A DNA stretch of 8,193 nt from Nannocystaceae bacterium (GTDB lineage: Bacteria; Myxococcota_A; Polyangia; Nannocystales; Nannocystaceae): assembly GCA_016763875.1 (NCBI GenBank), contig JAESSZ010001074.1, positions 1 through 8,193 of the forward strand, in the 5' to 3' direction. Below are positions 1 to 7,614 of the stretch, in pieces. Both the position numbers and the translations under genes were made by a program. Every line of letters begins with the position of its first letter. Within the stretch, counting starts at the first letter, position 1. Under the pieces are notes generated by a model. It was given only the letters and a program-made list of their open reading frames with translations, had not been told where the DNA came from and made no database searches.

Positions 1-2
1 CC

Positions 3-2048
3 GAGCTCGACAGCATATGGGGAGCCGAGCGCACGCCACAACTGCGTGACGCGGTCCTCGGCAGCGCCGTCCCTTTTGCGGAGACGTCATGGAAACAGTT
101 GGAGCGGGTGATCGATCCCTACGTGGCGCGGTGGGCCGAGCTACGAACGCAGACATGCGTTGCGACGCTGTCGCGCGTCGCGTCACCGACCACCGCCGCC
201 ACCTTGGGTTGTCTCGCCCAACGCCGACGGGCGCTCACCGCGTTTCTGGACGTCGTTGCCGAGGGGACACCCGCCGCGATCAGCACCGCAGCGCTGAACG
301 CCGAGGAACTCCCGGATGTGGCGCTGTGCGGCGAGGCGGACTTCGTGCTCGCAGGATTCGTGACACCACACGGCGAATCCGCGGCGGAGGTCGAGGTCCT
401 TCAGGAAGCGATCGCCCGCTCGGCTGCACTGCGCCGCGCAGGGGAATTCGAGCGCGCAAAGGAAGCCATCTCGGGCCACCAGACCCGCGTGGATGCGCTT
501 GCCTTTCCGCCGCTCGCACAGGACTACACGTTCGAACGCGCGCAACTCGCCGGTGCCCTCGACGAACTCTCGCTCGAAGAGAGCCTGCTGCTCAAGGCCT
601 ACGCTGGAGCAGCGCGCTGGGGGCGAACCTCCTTGGCTGCCGAAGCCGCCGGCCAGCTGGCAACCGCGCTGGCGGGGCGGGGCGAGACCGAGGCTGGGCG
701 ACGCTGGCTGGCCGTCGCCGAGACTGGGCAGAGCGACAACGGCGACGCCGCGCTGCACGCGACATTGCTTGATCGGCGAGGGGCCGTTCTCCTGGCCGAA
801 GGGGACGGCAGTGCGGCCGCGGCCGTCTACGCAGAGTCGCTCGCAGCCCGAGAGAGTTTGGCCGGCTCGAACAGCATCGAGCTCGTAGAATCGATCCTAA
901 ACCTTGGCGCCGCCCTCGAGGAAGGGGGGCGTTTCGAGGAGGCCCAAGTTGCCCTCGACCGAGCTCTCCTGCTTGCCCGCCAAGTTGGCAATCAGCATCC
1001 CGTGGTCGCTTCTGTGCTCCACGCCCAAGCGTTCCTCGCGTCCAAGCTCAGTGAATCCGCGCAAGCCCACGCCCTGGCGGAAGAGGAACTCGCGATCTAT
1101 CGCGCGACCTTCGGGAACGACCACCCGCGAACGGCCGAGGGGATGGTGAGCCTAGCGACGACGACCGTGGCTCTGGGGCGCCCAGAGGAAGCCCTCGCGT
1201 TGTTGATGCAGGCCGATGCGATCTACGCGAAGGCCGGTCCTGAACATCAGCTGGACCGAGTCGCCGGGTTCAGCCAGCTTGCCTCCGTTCTAGCGGAGCT
1301 GGCGCGGCCGGACGAGGCTGCGATGTACGCCGAAAAATCGTTGCGCATCCGTCGGGAAATCCTTCCGCCCTCACACCCTGACATTGCCATTGGCCTGCAC
1401 AACCTCGCCTACGCGCGGATCAGGCAAGGACGGTATGAGGAGGCGCTGAGCCTCGACCGCGAAGCAGGTGACTTGATCGTCCGAGCCCTAGGGCGAGAGC
1501 ACCCCAACCTCGCCTACGTGCACAGCGGGTTGGGCGGAGCGCTCATGTGCTTAGAGCGCTACGCCGAAGCCAAGGTCGAGTTTACGCGGGAGCTCGAGGT
1601 GCTGCGTGCCACCGTGGGGGACCAACACCCGACCTCGTCGCAGCCGCTGTACAACCTCGGCATTTGCGCCGACTCGCTCGGGGACCTCGACCAGGCCAAC
1701 GCCTACCTCACGCAGTCGCTCGCCGTGCTCGAGGCGACCAGTACTCCCGACGATCCTGAGTTGAGCTACCCACTGATGGGCCTCGCGCGAAACCTCGTGG
1801 CGAGCGATCGTCCCACCGAAGCGATCCCCTTTGCCGAGCGAGCGCTCCGGCTCGTCGCCAACGGGGACATGCTGATTCGTGCGGACTCTCGGGGAGCCCT
1901 CGCTCGGGCGCTATGGCTCAGTCGAAAAGACCGAACCCGAGCTCGCGAGCTCGCAGACGAGGCCATGCGGGAATACAATACGGTCGGCCCCGAAGCGGAC
2001 CCCAACCGTGAGGGTCTGCAGAGGTGGCGCCGCAAACACGGGCTCTAG
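3..2048 (+). CDS. C-terminal part of a probable Ser/Thr protein kinase with TPR repeats (5' end outside window)
   Basis: The frame is open from the left edge to TAG at 2046-2048 (681 residues visible), so the true start lies upstream; the TTG at 99 is only an internal codon. Residues 1 to about 115 match the linker that follows the kinase domain in myxobacterial Ser/Thr kinases: an 'IWG..R...LR.AV' stretch, then 'YVARWAELRTQTCVAT' and 'CLAQRRRALTAFLDVV'. No kinase motifs are visible, so kinase activity is inferred from this architecture. From about residue 290 come eight TPR units. Their anchor dipeptides, mostly His-Pro, start at 870 (Asn-Ser), 996, 1122, 1245 (His-Gln), 1374, 1500, 1626 and 1752 (Asp-Pro), a spacing of 41-43 codons like kinesin-light-chain-type TPRs. 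The C-terminus has a final 'ALARALW' helix typical of these proteins. Such TPRs form protein-binding superhelices. The gene converges on the T6SS genes. It could instead be a TPR regulator without a kinase domain. Confidence 0.85.
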   Translation, partial: ELDSIWGAERTPQLRDAVLGSAVPFAETSWKQLERVIDPYVARWAELRTQTCVATLSRVASPTTAATLGCLAQRRRALTAFLDVVAEGTPAAISTAALNAEELPDVALCGEADFVLAGFVTPHGESAAEVEVLQEAIARSAALRRAGEFERAKEAISGHQTRVDALAFPPLAQDYTFERAQLAGALDELSLEESLLLKAYAGAARWGRTSLAAEAAGQLATALAGRGETEAGRRWLAVAETGQSDNGDAALHATLLDRRGAVLLAEGDGSAAAAVYAESLAARESLAGSNSIELVESILNLGAALEEGGRFEEAQVALDRALLLARQVGNQHPVVASVLHAQAFLASKLSESAQAHALAEEELAIYRATFGNDHPRTAEGMVSLATTTVALGRPEEALALLMQADAIYAKAGPEHQLDRVAGFSQLASVLAELARPDEAAMYAEKSLRIRREILPPSHPDIAIGLHNLAYARIRQGRYEEALSLDREAGDLIVRALGREHPNLAYVHSGLGGALMCLERYAEAKVEFTRELEVLRATVGDQHPTSSQPLYNLGICADSLGDLDQANAYLTQSLAVLEATSTPDDPELSYPLMGLARNLVASDRPTEAIPFAERALRLVANGDMLIRADSRGALARALWLSRKDRTRARELADEAMREYNTVGPEADPNREGLQRWRRKHGL

Positions 2049-2070
2049 CCCGCACGGCGCAGCATCCCTT

Positions 2071-2103
2071 CGCCGACCTCATCAGGCGCCGTCAGGGTCG
2101 GCG
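2071..2103. terminator. GC-rich hairpin between convergent genes, possible bidirectional terminator
   Basis: CGCCGACC at 2071-2078 is a perfect inverted repeat of GGTCGGCG at 2096-2103, an 8-bp stem that a T-G pair can extend, around a loop of about 17 nt. It lies 22 nt after the stop of the TPR gene, and the stop codon of tssE (2082-2084) sits in its loop, so it could serve both converging transcripts. There is no T-run on either side, so it is not a classical intrinsic terminator. High-GC bacteria often have such tail-less hairpins, and an 8-bp match could also be chance. Confidence 0.35.
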
Positions 2104-2468
2104 CATTCTCGCACGGTCACGAGCCCTGTCGGTGCTAGATCGGTGTGAATCCACATGGTCCGGCCCTCGATCCGGCCGTAGATCACCACCGCGAGCCGAA
2201 AAGAGTCGCCCGGAATCGTCTTCACACGCACGTCAGTCATCCGAGGCTCGTGTTTCTCGATCGTCGCGCGGAGTTCTCGCAGGACCTCCGCGCGCGAACT
2301 GGGCCATCGAGCCAGCAATTCGCTCAGCGAAACACCGAGTTCGGGGTGGGTATGACCGTCCCCTCACTCGGTGTTCAGTATCGCGGCGAGGTGCTCCAGA
2401 ATCGACTGAACGGTCTCAAGCGGCGTGCCCGGGTCGTCCGACGCGATTCGATGTAGCAGGCCGCGCAC
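2082..2468 (-). pseudogene. tssE: TssE, gp25-like T6SS baseplate protein, interrupted by an in-frame TGA
   Basis: Reading from GTG at 2468 gives a 128-codon frame ending in TGA at 2084-2082, a normal length for TssE, with one internal TGA at 2366-2364 (codon 35). Before it the product reads 'RGLLHRI' and then 'SILEHLAAILNTE'; after it come 'GDGHTHPELGV' and 'ATIEKHEPRMTDVRV', then 'LAVVIYGRIEG'. This follows the family layout: N-terminal helix, 'LNTR.G...P.YG' block, 'I..yEPRL..v.V' strand and the final sheet. TssE nucleates the baseplate that docks the contractile sheath on the membrane complex. The GTG is 12 nt after the stop of the preceding gene and has no clear Shine-Dalgarno, suggesting translational coupling. 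No base is inserted or deleted, so a single substitution (for example from CGA, GGA, CAA or TGG) explains the stop. A restart at TTG 2318 would give only 78 residues without the conserved block. Confidence 0.78.
2343..2363 (-). other. Symmetric hairpin directly after the internal TGA of tssE
   Basis: On the - strand the 21 nt immediately after the TGA read GGGG-AC-GGT-CAT-ACC-CA-CCCC: a 4-bp stem, a 2x2 internal loop, a 3-bp stem and a 3-nt loop. It encodes part of the 'GDGHTHP' segment. The structure is seen in sequence; any role in readthrough is speculation, since small GC-rich hairpins are common in such DNA. Confidence 0.3.
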
Positions 2469-2480
2469 AGCAACAGCTTG

Positions 2481-3086
2481 CTACGAGAGGATGTTGTTGC
2501 TCCACTGGTCCGCTGGCGGCCCGGTGCGGCAAGGGGGATCGATGGACTCAGGCAAACGCTGTCCGAGGGCCTGGCTTTGCAGGCGGGTGTTGCTCATGGC
2601 GTCCGCGCTGGCGAGCGTGACTTTGGCACCGTCGTTGATTTTCTCGGCGGCGGTGTGGACCTCAAGCCCGATGGTCATCTTGTTGGTCACGCCGGCCATG
2701 ACTCGGCACCAGAGGACCATGAGACGGTTGTTGACGTAGAGACGCTTCTCCGTCTGAACCTGCTTCCAGTTGCGGATAACGGCAATCATCCACGCGTCGG
2801 CGTTTCCACTGAGTTTGATGTCAACCTCGGAGTCTGGCTGCTTCAACTGGAGGATCATGCTCCCAGGGGTGTTGTCCCCGCCGCCCATGTCCATCGAGCC
2901 CAGTGAAGGGAACTCCTCGAGCATGAAGGCGTCGCAAAGATAACCCTGTGGGGTCTGGTTCTTTTCGATGTGCTTCCCGGTCGGAATCCATCGCGCCGAC
3001 GGGACGTTGTCCTGCTGGTCTAGCGACGCATTGTAGATATGAAGCGCAATGAAAGTCTTGTTGTAGTCGGGCTCTGCACCGTACAT
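2481..3086 (-). CDS. Unrecognised 201-aa protein encoded between tssM and tssE
   Basis: I do not recognise this family. The frame runs from ATG at 3086 (a TTG at 3089 is also in frame; an in-frame TAG lies three codons upstream of it) to TAG at 2483-2481. An 'ACAGG' just ahead is a weak ribosome site. The protein has no signal peptide, lipobox or membrane segment, so it is predicted to be soluble. It is rich in Met, Asn, Asp and Gln. Predicted strand-like stretches include 'KTFIALHIYNASL', 'SMILQLKQP', 'EVDIKLSG' and 'RLMVLWCRV', followed by 'NKMTIGLEVHTAAEKIND' and a polar tail ending 'DQWSNNILS'. The codon pattern is coding-like though less GC-rich than its neighbours. It is co-oriented with tssL and tssM and 12 nt ahead of tssE, so it likely belongs to the T6SS transcript. 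It does not show the Hcp N-terminal pattern, and it lacks the lipoprotein signal of TssJ. An effector, a chaperone or a diverged tube-like protein all remain possible. Confidence 0.75.
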   Translation of the reverse strand: MYGAEPDYNKTFIALHIYNASLDQQDNVPSARWIPTGKHIEKNQTPQGYLCDAFMLEEFPSLGSMDMGGGDNTPGSMILQLKQPDSEVDIKLSGNADAWMIAVIRNWKQVQTEKRLYVNNRLMVLWCRVMAGVTNKMTIGLEVHTAAEKINDGAKVTLASADAMSNTRLQSQALGQRLPESIDPPCRTGPPADQWSNNILS

Positions 3087-3103
3087 CAACCTGTTCTACG
3101 TGC

Positions 3104-3177
3104 GTGTCTGCTCCCTATTCACGACCTCGACCCACCCAGGCAACTTAGTTTCTATCTGGCCGCAGACGGGCAGACAC
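3104..3177. repeat. 8-bp inverted repeat bracketing the gap between tssM and the next gene
   Basis: GTGTCTGC at 3104-3111 pairs perfectly with GCAGACAC at 3170-3177, 58 nt apart. The right arm also contains the second of two GCAGAC copies (3162-3167 and 3170-3175) and directly abuts the 16-bp palindrome at 3178-3193. Together they could fold the whole 94-nt spacer in the transcript. I see no open frame or clear promoter in the spacer. Confidence 0.35.
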
Positions 3178-3193
3178 CGGCCGCTAGCGGCCG
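3178..3193. repeat. Perfect 16-bp palindrome across the tssM stop codon
   Basis: CGGCCGCTAGCGGCCG is identical to its own reverse complement. The tssM stop codon (3186-3184) lies in its centre. As RNA it can form only a tight GC-rich hairpin with a small loop, because the central bases cannot all pair. No T-run follows on the - strand, so it looks more like a transcript-processing or partial-attenuation element, or a protein-binding site, than a terminator. Confidence 0.5.
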
Positions 3194-6100
3194 CGGGTGG
3201 GCTCACAACGCCGAGCGCCACGGGTCACCGAGCGTGGCACCGACAGATTCTTTGTACGGAAGATCGTCATGAAGCGACGCGTCCCTCCCACGCCAAAGAA
3301 GGGCGTATCGACCCGCTTCGTGCGGAATTTCAGGCGTACGAGGCCGATGCCCCCGCTCGTGAAGTCCCACTCTGCGACGAACACGCGCCCGCCGGGCAGT
3401 GCCTTGATCTTGGCCTCCTCGAGCAACCGGAACAGACCCCATTCGCCCTCCTGCTCAGCTTTGTCGGCGCTGACGTGGCTGACAGCCTCCAGAGACGCGC
3501 CTGCTGCGCCGTCTCCTGGCCACCGGAATGTCGTCCAGCTCTCCGGTCCGTTGCGGTACTGGAGGACCTCACCGTCAATGGTCAGGCTGATCTGTTTGAC
3601 GCCTGGGGTCCCCTGAACGAGCACGTCAAACTCGACCGAGACCGCCTTGTCTGAACCCGCCGAGTACATCGCAGTGGTCAGTTCGCGCGACGCAGTCAGG
3701 AACGAAACAACCTCCTTACGGTAGGGACGCGATCCCGACCCGACCGCCGCCTGCTCAAACCGTGAACCGCGCAAGACGATCTCCTTCTTGAGCGCGGTCT
3801 CGTAGTACGCCCACAAAGCGCCTTTCTCCGGTGAGAAAAACGCATTGAAGTCGGCGAGCGCGACATCGCGGCCCTCTCGGTTGAACGGGTAGTTCGACGC
3901 GATGGTGCGCTCGTACTCCGACACGACCTCGTTGCACCAACCGGTCTGCCGCTCTTTGCCGACCTCTGAACTCTCGGCCCGGGTCGCAACCTCGAGCGGT
4001 GGCCACAGCAGCTTCTCGAGCGTGGGCGACCACGTCGGGTTCTTGTTGGCGGACAGTAGCGATTTGACCTTCTTGCGTGCCGTCTTGAGGCGCTCTTTGA
4101 GCTTGGCCTTGTCGGCGGGATCGTCGATACGCGCCTGCAATGCGTCGTACACGTACTTGAGTTGTTCCTGGTACTCGTCGATCGGGGTCGCTTCCTGCGG
4201 TGGCGGCGGACTACCGTCTTGCGGGAGTTCGGGCGCCTTTCTGGCCCCAAAGTCGGTGAGATGCTGGAAGGCAATCGTCACGTGAAACTCGGTGAGCACC
4301 TCCGCGGAGTTCAAGTCTGCGATGAGTCGCCCCTCTGCCGCGGCCTTCCCCGCCGCCTGCAGTAGCTGCGGGGTGACGCCCACCTGGCCGAGACGCAGGC
4401 GCCCCGCGATGCGGCCGTAGGCACGACGTCCGACGGTGTTCCCGGCCATGGCAAGTGCGCCACCCAACTCACCACTGCCCTCGCCGCCCTCGGGTTCGGA
4501 AAAGTCACCGATCCCGGTGTGCCACGCAACGTGGGTAAACAGGTCCTTGTAGGGCTCCCGCGGCGGGGCGAGATCTTCCAGCAAGCGCATCGCGCTGAGG
4601 TTGCCCGACGTCTCCGGCATCTCGAGATAGATCCTGTCGATGAACGTCCGCCACTCCTGAATGTACTGGCGGAAGTACTCGGTCTCGATCGCAGCAATCT
4701 CCTCGGCCTTGAGTTCATCGGCCGCATTGTCGCCCGGCGCCACGACCCACTGCGGGTCCAGCAAGTCATCCATGCCGCTCTCGAACCGGGGCCGCACCGT
4801 TTTGTCGTACCCCTTCCGGGTAAACGCTGGCCGAATCAAGCTGCCCTCGTTCTTGATGATCGACACCCCCACCATGCCGCGCAGGTTCAGCGCTCGCCCT
4901 CTAACGGAGGCGATAAGTGCGTTGGCAACGGCCTTGGTCCGGTCCGACCGCACCAAGATGTCGCGCACTCGCTCCACCAACTTGATGTCACGTTCAAACG
5001 CCAGATCAGGATGCTCGCGCAGCATGTCGACGTAGGTCGTCGCCACGTTCTGGATGCGACTGATAGTCGCCGTGTCGCCACCCACCCGGATCGGTCGCTC
5101 CCAAAGGTCGCTCACGAAGTCGATGAGCCACTGCCGCTCGATCTCGTTGAGTCCCGGTTCCCCCGCCTCCGTGGGCGCAGAAAGCAACAGGACCATGCGC
5201 AGGCGGTCGAAGTTCTGCTCGTACTCCTCGGGCTTGGCAGCTTCGAGCGAGCGCCCGTAGCGTATGACGAACTTGTTGAGTTCGTTGAGTTCCAGCTCAA
5301 CGGTGGGCAGCAGCAACTCGCGCCGAACGGTATCGGCGTACAGATCGCGCAGTCGCGGATAGACCCTGGCCCCCTGATACATGCCCATGCGCATGGCCCA
5401 GGGAGAGCCGTCCTCTTCGTACAAACGCAGCAACTCCACCATCAGCCGCAGCGGCTCGATGCGGTCCAACGCTATCGCCGTGACCGTGGCCTCGTCGGCG
5501 TGCTGCTCGACGTAGGCGACCGCAACCCCCGCATCGCCGAGCATCTGCCGGTTGCGCCGGTAGGACATCAACGGTAGCCACACGATAGCGATCGCCATGA
5601 CCAGCGACACGGCGCCCGCGATCGTGCCGACCACCCGCGATTTCCGCAGACACGCGCGGTTGTGACGGGTCAGCCGCCAGTCCTTAAAAATCACCTTGCG
5701 AAAGATCTCGCCCAAGAAGTAGCTCTTGGGGGAAGCCGGCGGCGCCGCAGTTGCGCCCATGGTCGGACGGATCCCGAACGCCTCGGCGATTGAACTCATG
5801 ATGCGATTGACGGGGCGCCCCTCTTGGGTGCCGCTCGACAAGTACACACCGCGCAAAATCGGCGTTTCGTTGTAGATGTTGCCTTCGCCCATCTCGTGGA
5901 CGAATCGCGCGATCGGGTCACGCAGCGCCGCGACGTACTGCGGGAACTCGTAGATGCGATCGCGCCGATGGGCGCTACGCTCCTCTGCAAGCCGCCGCAG
6001 TGAACGTTTTTCGAGCACCGAGGTCAGCTCGTCGAAGTGCTCGGTGACCTGATTGGCCAGGTCATACTGCTTGTTGATCGAGAGCGTGAAGCCCCAGATC

Positions 6101-6906
6101 TGGTGACGATCGGCCTCGGTCAGGTCGCTGAACATCTCGACGAAACCGGGCAGCAAGTCGCACTTGGTGAACACCAGATAGACGGGCACCACGATCCCCA
6201 GTCGTCCCTGGAGTTCGTCGATACGCGCCCGAATCTCGCGAGCAAGCGAGGCGACCTCTTCGGGGTGCGCCTCGGAAATATCGGCGATGTTCACCGCCGC
6301 GATCACGCCGTTGATGGGGCGCCGCGTGCGGTACTTGCGGAGCAGGTCGAGAAACGCAAACCACTCTTCGCGGTCGGAGCTCTCGGTGGTGTAGCGACCT
6401 GCCGTGTCGAGGATGATCGCCTCGGTGGTCATCCACCATTCGCAGTTGCGCGTGCCACCCACGCCCTGGACGCTCACCCCGCCGCGCGATGAACAGAACG
6501 GAAACTTGAGGCCGGAGTTGCGCAGCGCGGTGCTCTTGCCCACGCCGGGCGGCCCAACGATGACGTACCAGGGCAGCGAATACAGGGCGCTAGCGGCCCC
6601 TTTAGCGCCGAGCCGCGACCCCTTGAGGGCTGAGATCGCGTTGTTGAACTCGCCCTGCAGCGAACGAATGTCGGCCTCGAGATCCGGGCGCGCCGAGTTG
6701 GCCTGCGCCTCGGCCTGCGCCTTGAGAGCGCGCTCGATCTCTCGCGAGGCCCGCCGGGCACGCACAAGCTTCACGATGAGCAGCGTGGCAACGATCGCGA
6801 CCACGATGCCGGTCACAACGAACCCGATCCAAGCGGGCTGCTCCAGCCAGATGACGACACTCCACGCGACGGCGACCGCGAGCGTCATGAAGATGTACTT
6901 CACCAT
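3184..6906 (-). CDS. tssM: TssM (IcmF family), T6SS inner-membrane complex protein
   Basis: At 1240 residues this is a normal-length TssM, the large protein linking the inner membrane complex across the periplasm to TssJ and binding TssL in the membrane. Two N-terminal membrane segments lie at about residues 4-20 and 27-48. A cytoplasmic GTPase-like domain follows, with Walker A 'GPPGVGKST' at 118-126, 'ILDTAGRY' at 165-172 and the G4-like 'TKCD' at 247-250, so NTP binding looks intact. The family block 'LRGVYLSSGTQEGRPVNRI' is at 351-369 and the third membrane segment at about 426-447. The long periplasmic part carries a Pro-rich spacer ('GSPPPPQ', about 898) and the conserved 'YPFNREGRDVALADF' (about 1003) and 'FRWPG' (about 1124) motifs. 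ATG at 6906 was chosen because it starts the first membrane segment and lies 3 nt after the tssL stop. The C-terminus ends in a basic tail after 'NLSVPRSV'. Confidence 0.97.
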   Translation of the reverse strand: MVKYIFMTLAVAVAWSVVIWLEQPAWIGFVVTGIVVAIVATLLIVKLVRARRASREIERALKAQAEAQANSARPDLEADIRSLQGEFNNAISALKGSRLGAKGAASALYSLPWYVIVGPPGVGKSTALRNSGLKFPFCSSRGGVSVQGVGGTRNCEWWMTTEAIILDTAGRYTTESSDREEWFAFLDLLRKYRTRRPINGVIAAVNIADISEAHPEEVASLAREIRARIDELQGRLGIVVPVYLVFTKCDLLPGFVEMFSDLTEADRHQIWGFTLSINKQYDLANQVTEHFDELTSVLEKRSLRRLAEERSAHRRDRIYEFPQYVAALRDPIARFVHEMGEGNIYNETPILRGVYLSSGTQEGRPVNRIMSSIAEAFGIRPTMGATAAPPASPKSYFLGEIFRKVIFKDWRLTRHNRACLRKSRVVGTIAGAVSLVMAIAIVWLPLMSYRRNRQMLGDAGVAVAYVEQHADEATVTAIALDRIEPLRLMVELLRLYEEDGSPWAMRMGMYQGARVYPRLRDLYADTVRRELLLPTVELELNELNKFVIRYGRSLEAAKPEEYEQNFDRLRMVLLLSAPTEAGEPGLNEIERQWLIDFVSDLWERPIRVGGDTATISRIQNVATTYVDMLREHPDLAFERDIKLVERVRDILVRSDRTKAVANALIASVRGRALNLRGMVGVSIIKNEGSLIRPAFTRKGYDKTVRPRFESGMDDLLDPQWVVAPGDNAADELKAEEIAAIETEYFRQYIQEWRTFIDRIYLEMPETSGNLSAMRLLEDLAPPREPYKDLFTHVAWHTGIGDFSEPEGGEGSGELGGALAMAGNTVGRRAYGRIAGRLRLGQVGVTPQLLQAAGKAAAEGRLIADLNSAEVLTEFHVTIAFQHLTDFGARKAPELPQDGSPPPPQEATPIDEYQEQLKYVYDALQARIDDPADKAKLKERLKTARKKVKSLLSANKNPTWSPTLEKLLWPPLEVATRAESSEVGKERQTGWCNEVVSEYERTIASNYPFNREGRDVALADFNAFFSPEKGALWAYYETALKKEIVLRGSRFEQAAVGSGSRPYRKEVVSFLTASRELTTAMYSAGSDKAVSVEFDVLVQGTPGVKQISLTIDGEVLQYRNGPESWTTFRWPGDGAAGASLEAVSHVSADKAEQEGEWGLFRLLEEAKIKALPGGRVFVAEWDFTSGGIGLVRLKFRTKRVDTPFFGVGGTRRFMTIFRTKNLSVPRSVTRGARRCEPTRGR

Positions 6907-6909
6907 CGC

Positions 6910-7614
6910 CTAAATGTTCTCCTGATTTTCGACGTCGACACCGGCGAACCGCCGCAGCAGTTGCTGGCCGCGATCTTCGAGATCCTGGCTCATGCCGTTG
7001 AGCGCGACCCGCAACATGATGAGGAAACAAAACGCGAACAACAGCGCAAACAGGCCCAGCCACAACACCAGGAAGTCCATGCGACGTGACCGTAGGGCCT
7101 CGCGCAAAGGCAAGTGCCGCCGCGACACGGGTTCGGGGGTGAGCAAGCGACCGAGCCCGTCGCGAACCCGGCGGCGGACCATGTCCAACTCGATCTCTCC
7201 GCCGCGAATCGCGTAGCGCCCCTCGAAGCCGAACTGCAGCGTGACGTGGTAGACGGACAAAACCTCCGTCCGCTTGGGGTCCGCCAGGATGCGGTTGAGC
7301 TTGTCGAAGAACCCGTCGCCAGCGATGTTCTCCCCGAAGTAATGCAACTGCAGCGGTCGCTGATTCCAGAAGTCACAGACGGCGCCCGGCTTGCGTTGTG
7401 CCAACTCGTCGGCGAATGCGACCACGGCGTAAGTGATATCGGCCAGGTCGCTCTCGGCCATTTTAAGGGCCTTGCCGCGCGAGATCATCTCGTCGACGTA
7501 ACCACGCAGACGTTGGTGGACGTGCTCGGGTCGAACCGACGCGTCATTTCCCATCGCACGCAGCTGAATCAGCGCGTTGAAGCAGTCTTTGGTGATTTCG
7601 TTGACCCGGTTCAT
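6910..7614 (-). CDS. tssL: TssL (IcmH/DotU family), T6SS inner-membrane complex protein
   Basis: This 234-aa protein has the short form of TssL: a cytoplasmic helical domain (about residues 1-175), one C-terminal membrane segment (about 181-203, 'FLVLWLGLFALLFAFCFLIM') and a short periplasmic tail. Family signatures are 'VVAFADE' (65-70), 'FWNQRPLQLHYFGENIAGDGFFDKL' split over 82-106, and 'LQFGFEGRYAIRGGE' (126-140). There is no C-terminal OmpA-like peptidoglycan-binding domain, so wall anchoring must come from another protein if it occurs. TssL partners with TssM in the inner membrane and contacts the baseplate. ATG at 7614 gives the expected N-terminus ('NRVNEITKDCFNAL'); its ribosome site is weak. 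Its stop is 3 nt from the tssM start, so the two genes are almost certainly co-transcribed and translationally coupled. TssK, which often precedes tssL, is not upstream here. Confidence 0.96.
   Translation of the reverse strand: MNRVNEITKDCFNALIQLRAMGNDASVRPEHVHQRLRGYVDEMISRGKALKMAESDLADITYAVVAFADELAQRKPGAVCDFWNQRPLQLHYFGENIAGDGFFDKLNRILADPKRTEVLSVYHVTLQFGFEGRYAIRGGEIELDMVRRRVRDGLGRLLTPEPVSRRHLPLREALRSRRMDFLVLWLGLFALLFAFCFLIMLRVALNGMSQDLEDRGQQLLRRFAGVDVENQENI
6919..6923 (-). promoter_or_regulatory. Likely ribosome binding site of tssM inside the end of tssL
   Basis: AGGAG on the - strand lies within the last codons of tssL, 12 nt before the tssM ATG at 6906. The spacing is a little long, so re-initiation by ribosomes ending tssL at 6912-6910 may add to it. 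Confidence 0.4.

Noticed and set aside
89..772. 227-codon + strand open frame overlapping the TPR gene
   Set aside because: It is Arg/Gly-rich and typical of an off-frame reading of high-GC DNA; the other frame carries the kinase-linker and TPR signature.
2343..2366. Selenocysteine codon with a SECIS element in tssE
   Set aside because: A GGTC follows the TGA, but it is only about 8 nt downstream and not in the apical loop of a long stem as in known bacterial SECIS elements; TssE has no Cys at this site in the family as I know it.
2478..2906. Long + strand open frame opposite the unrecognised gene and others like it across the T6SS genes (for example 4519-5577 +)
   Set aside because: These are antisense shadows produced by high GC content; their products are low-complexity or Arg/His-rich, match no family, and lie over clear tssM and neighbouring genes.
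2481..3086. Calling the 201-aa protein Hcp (TssD) from its position
   Set aside because: The sequence lacks the Hcp N-terminal strand pattern and the typical central motifs, and neighbourhood alone is not enough.
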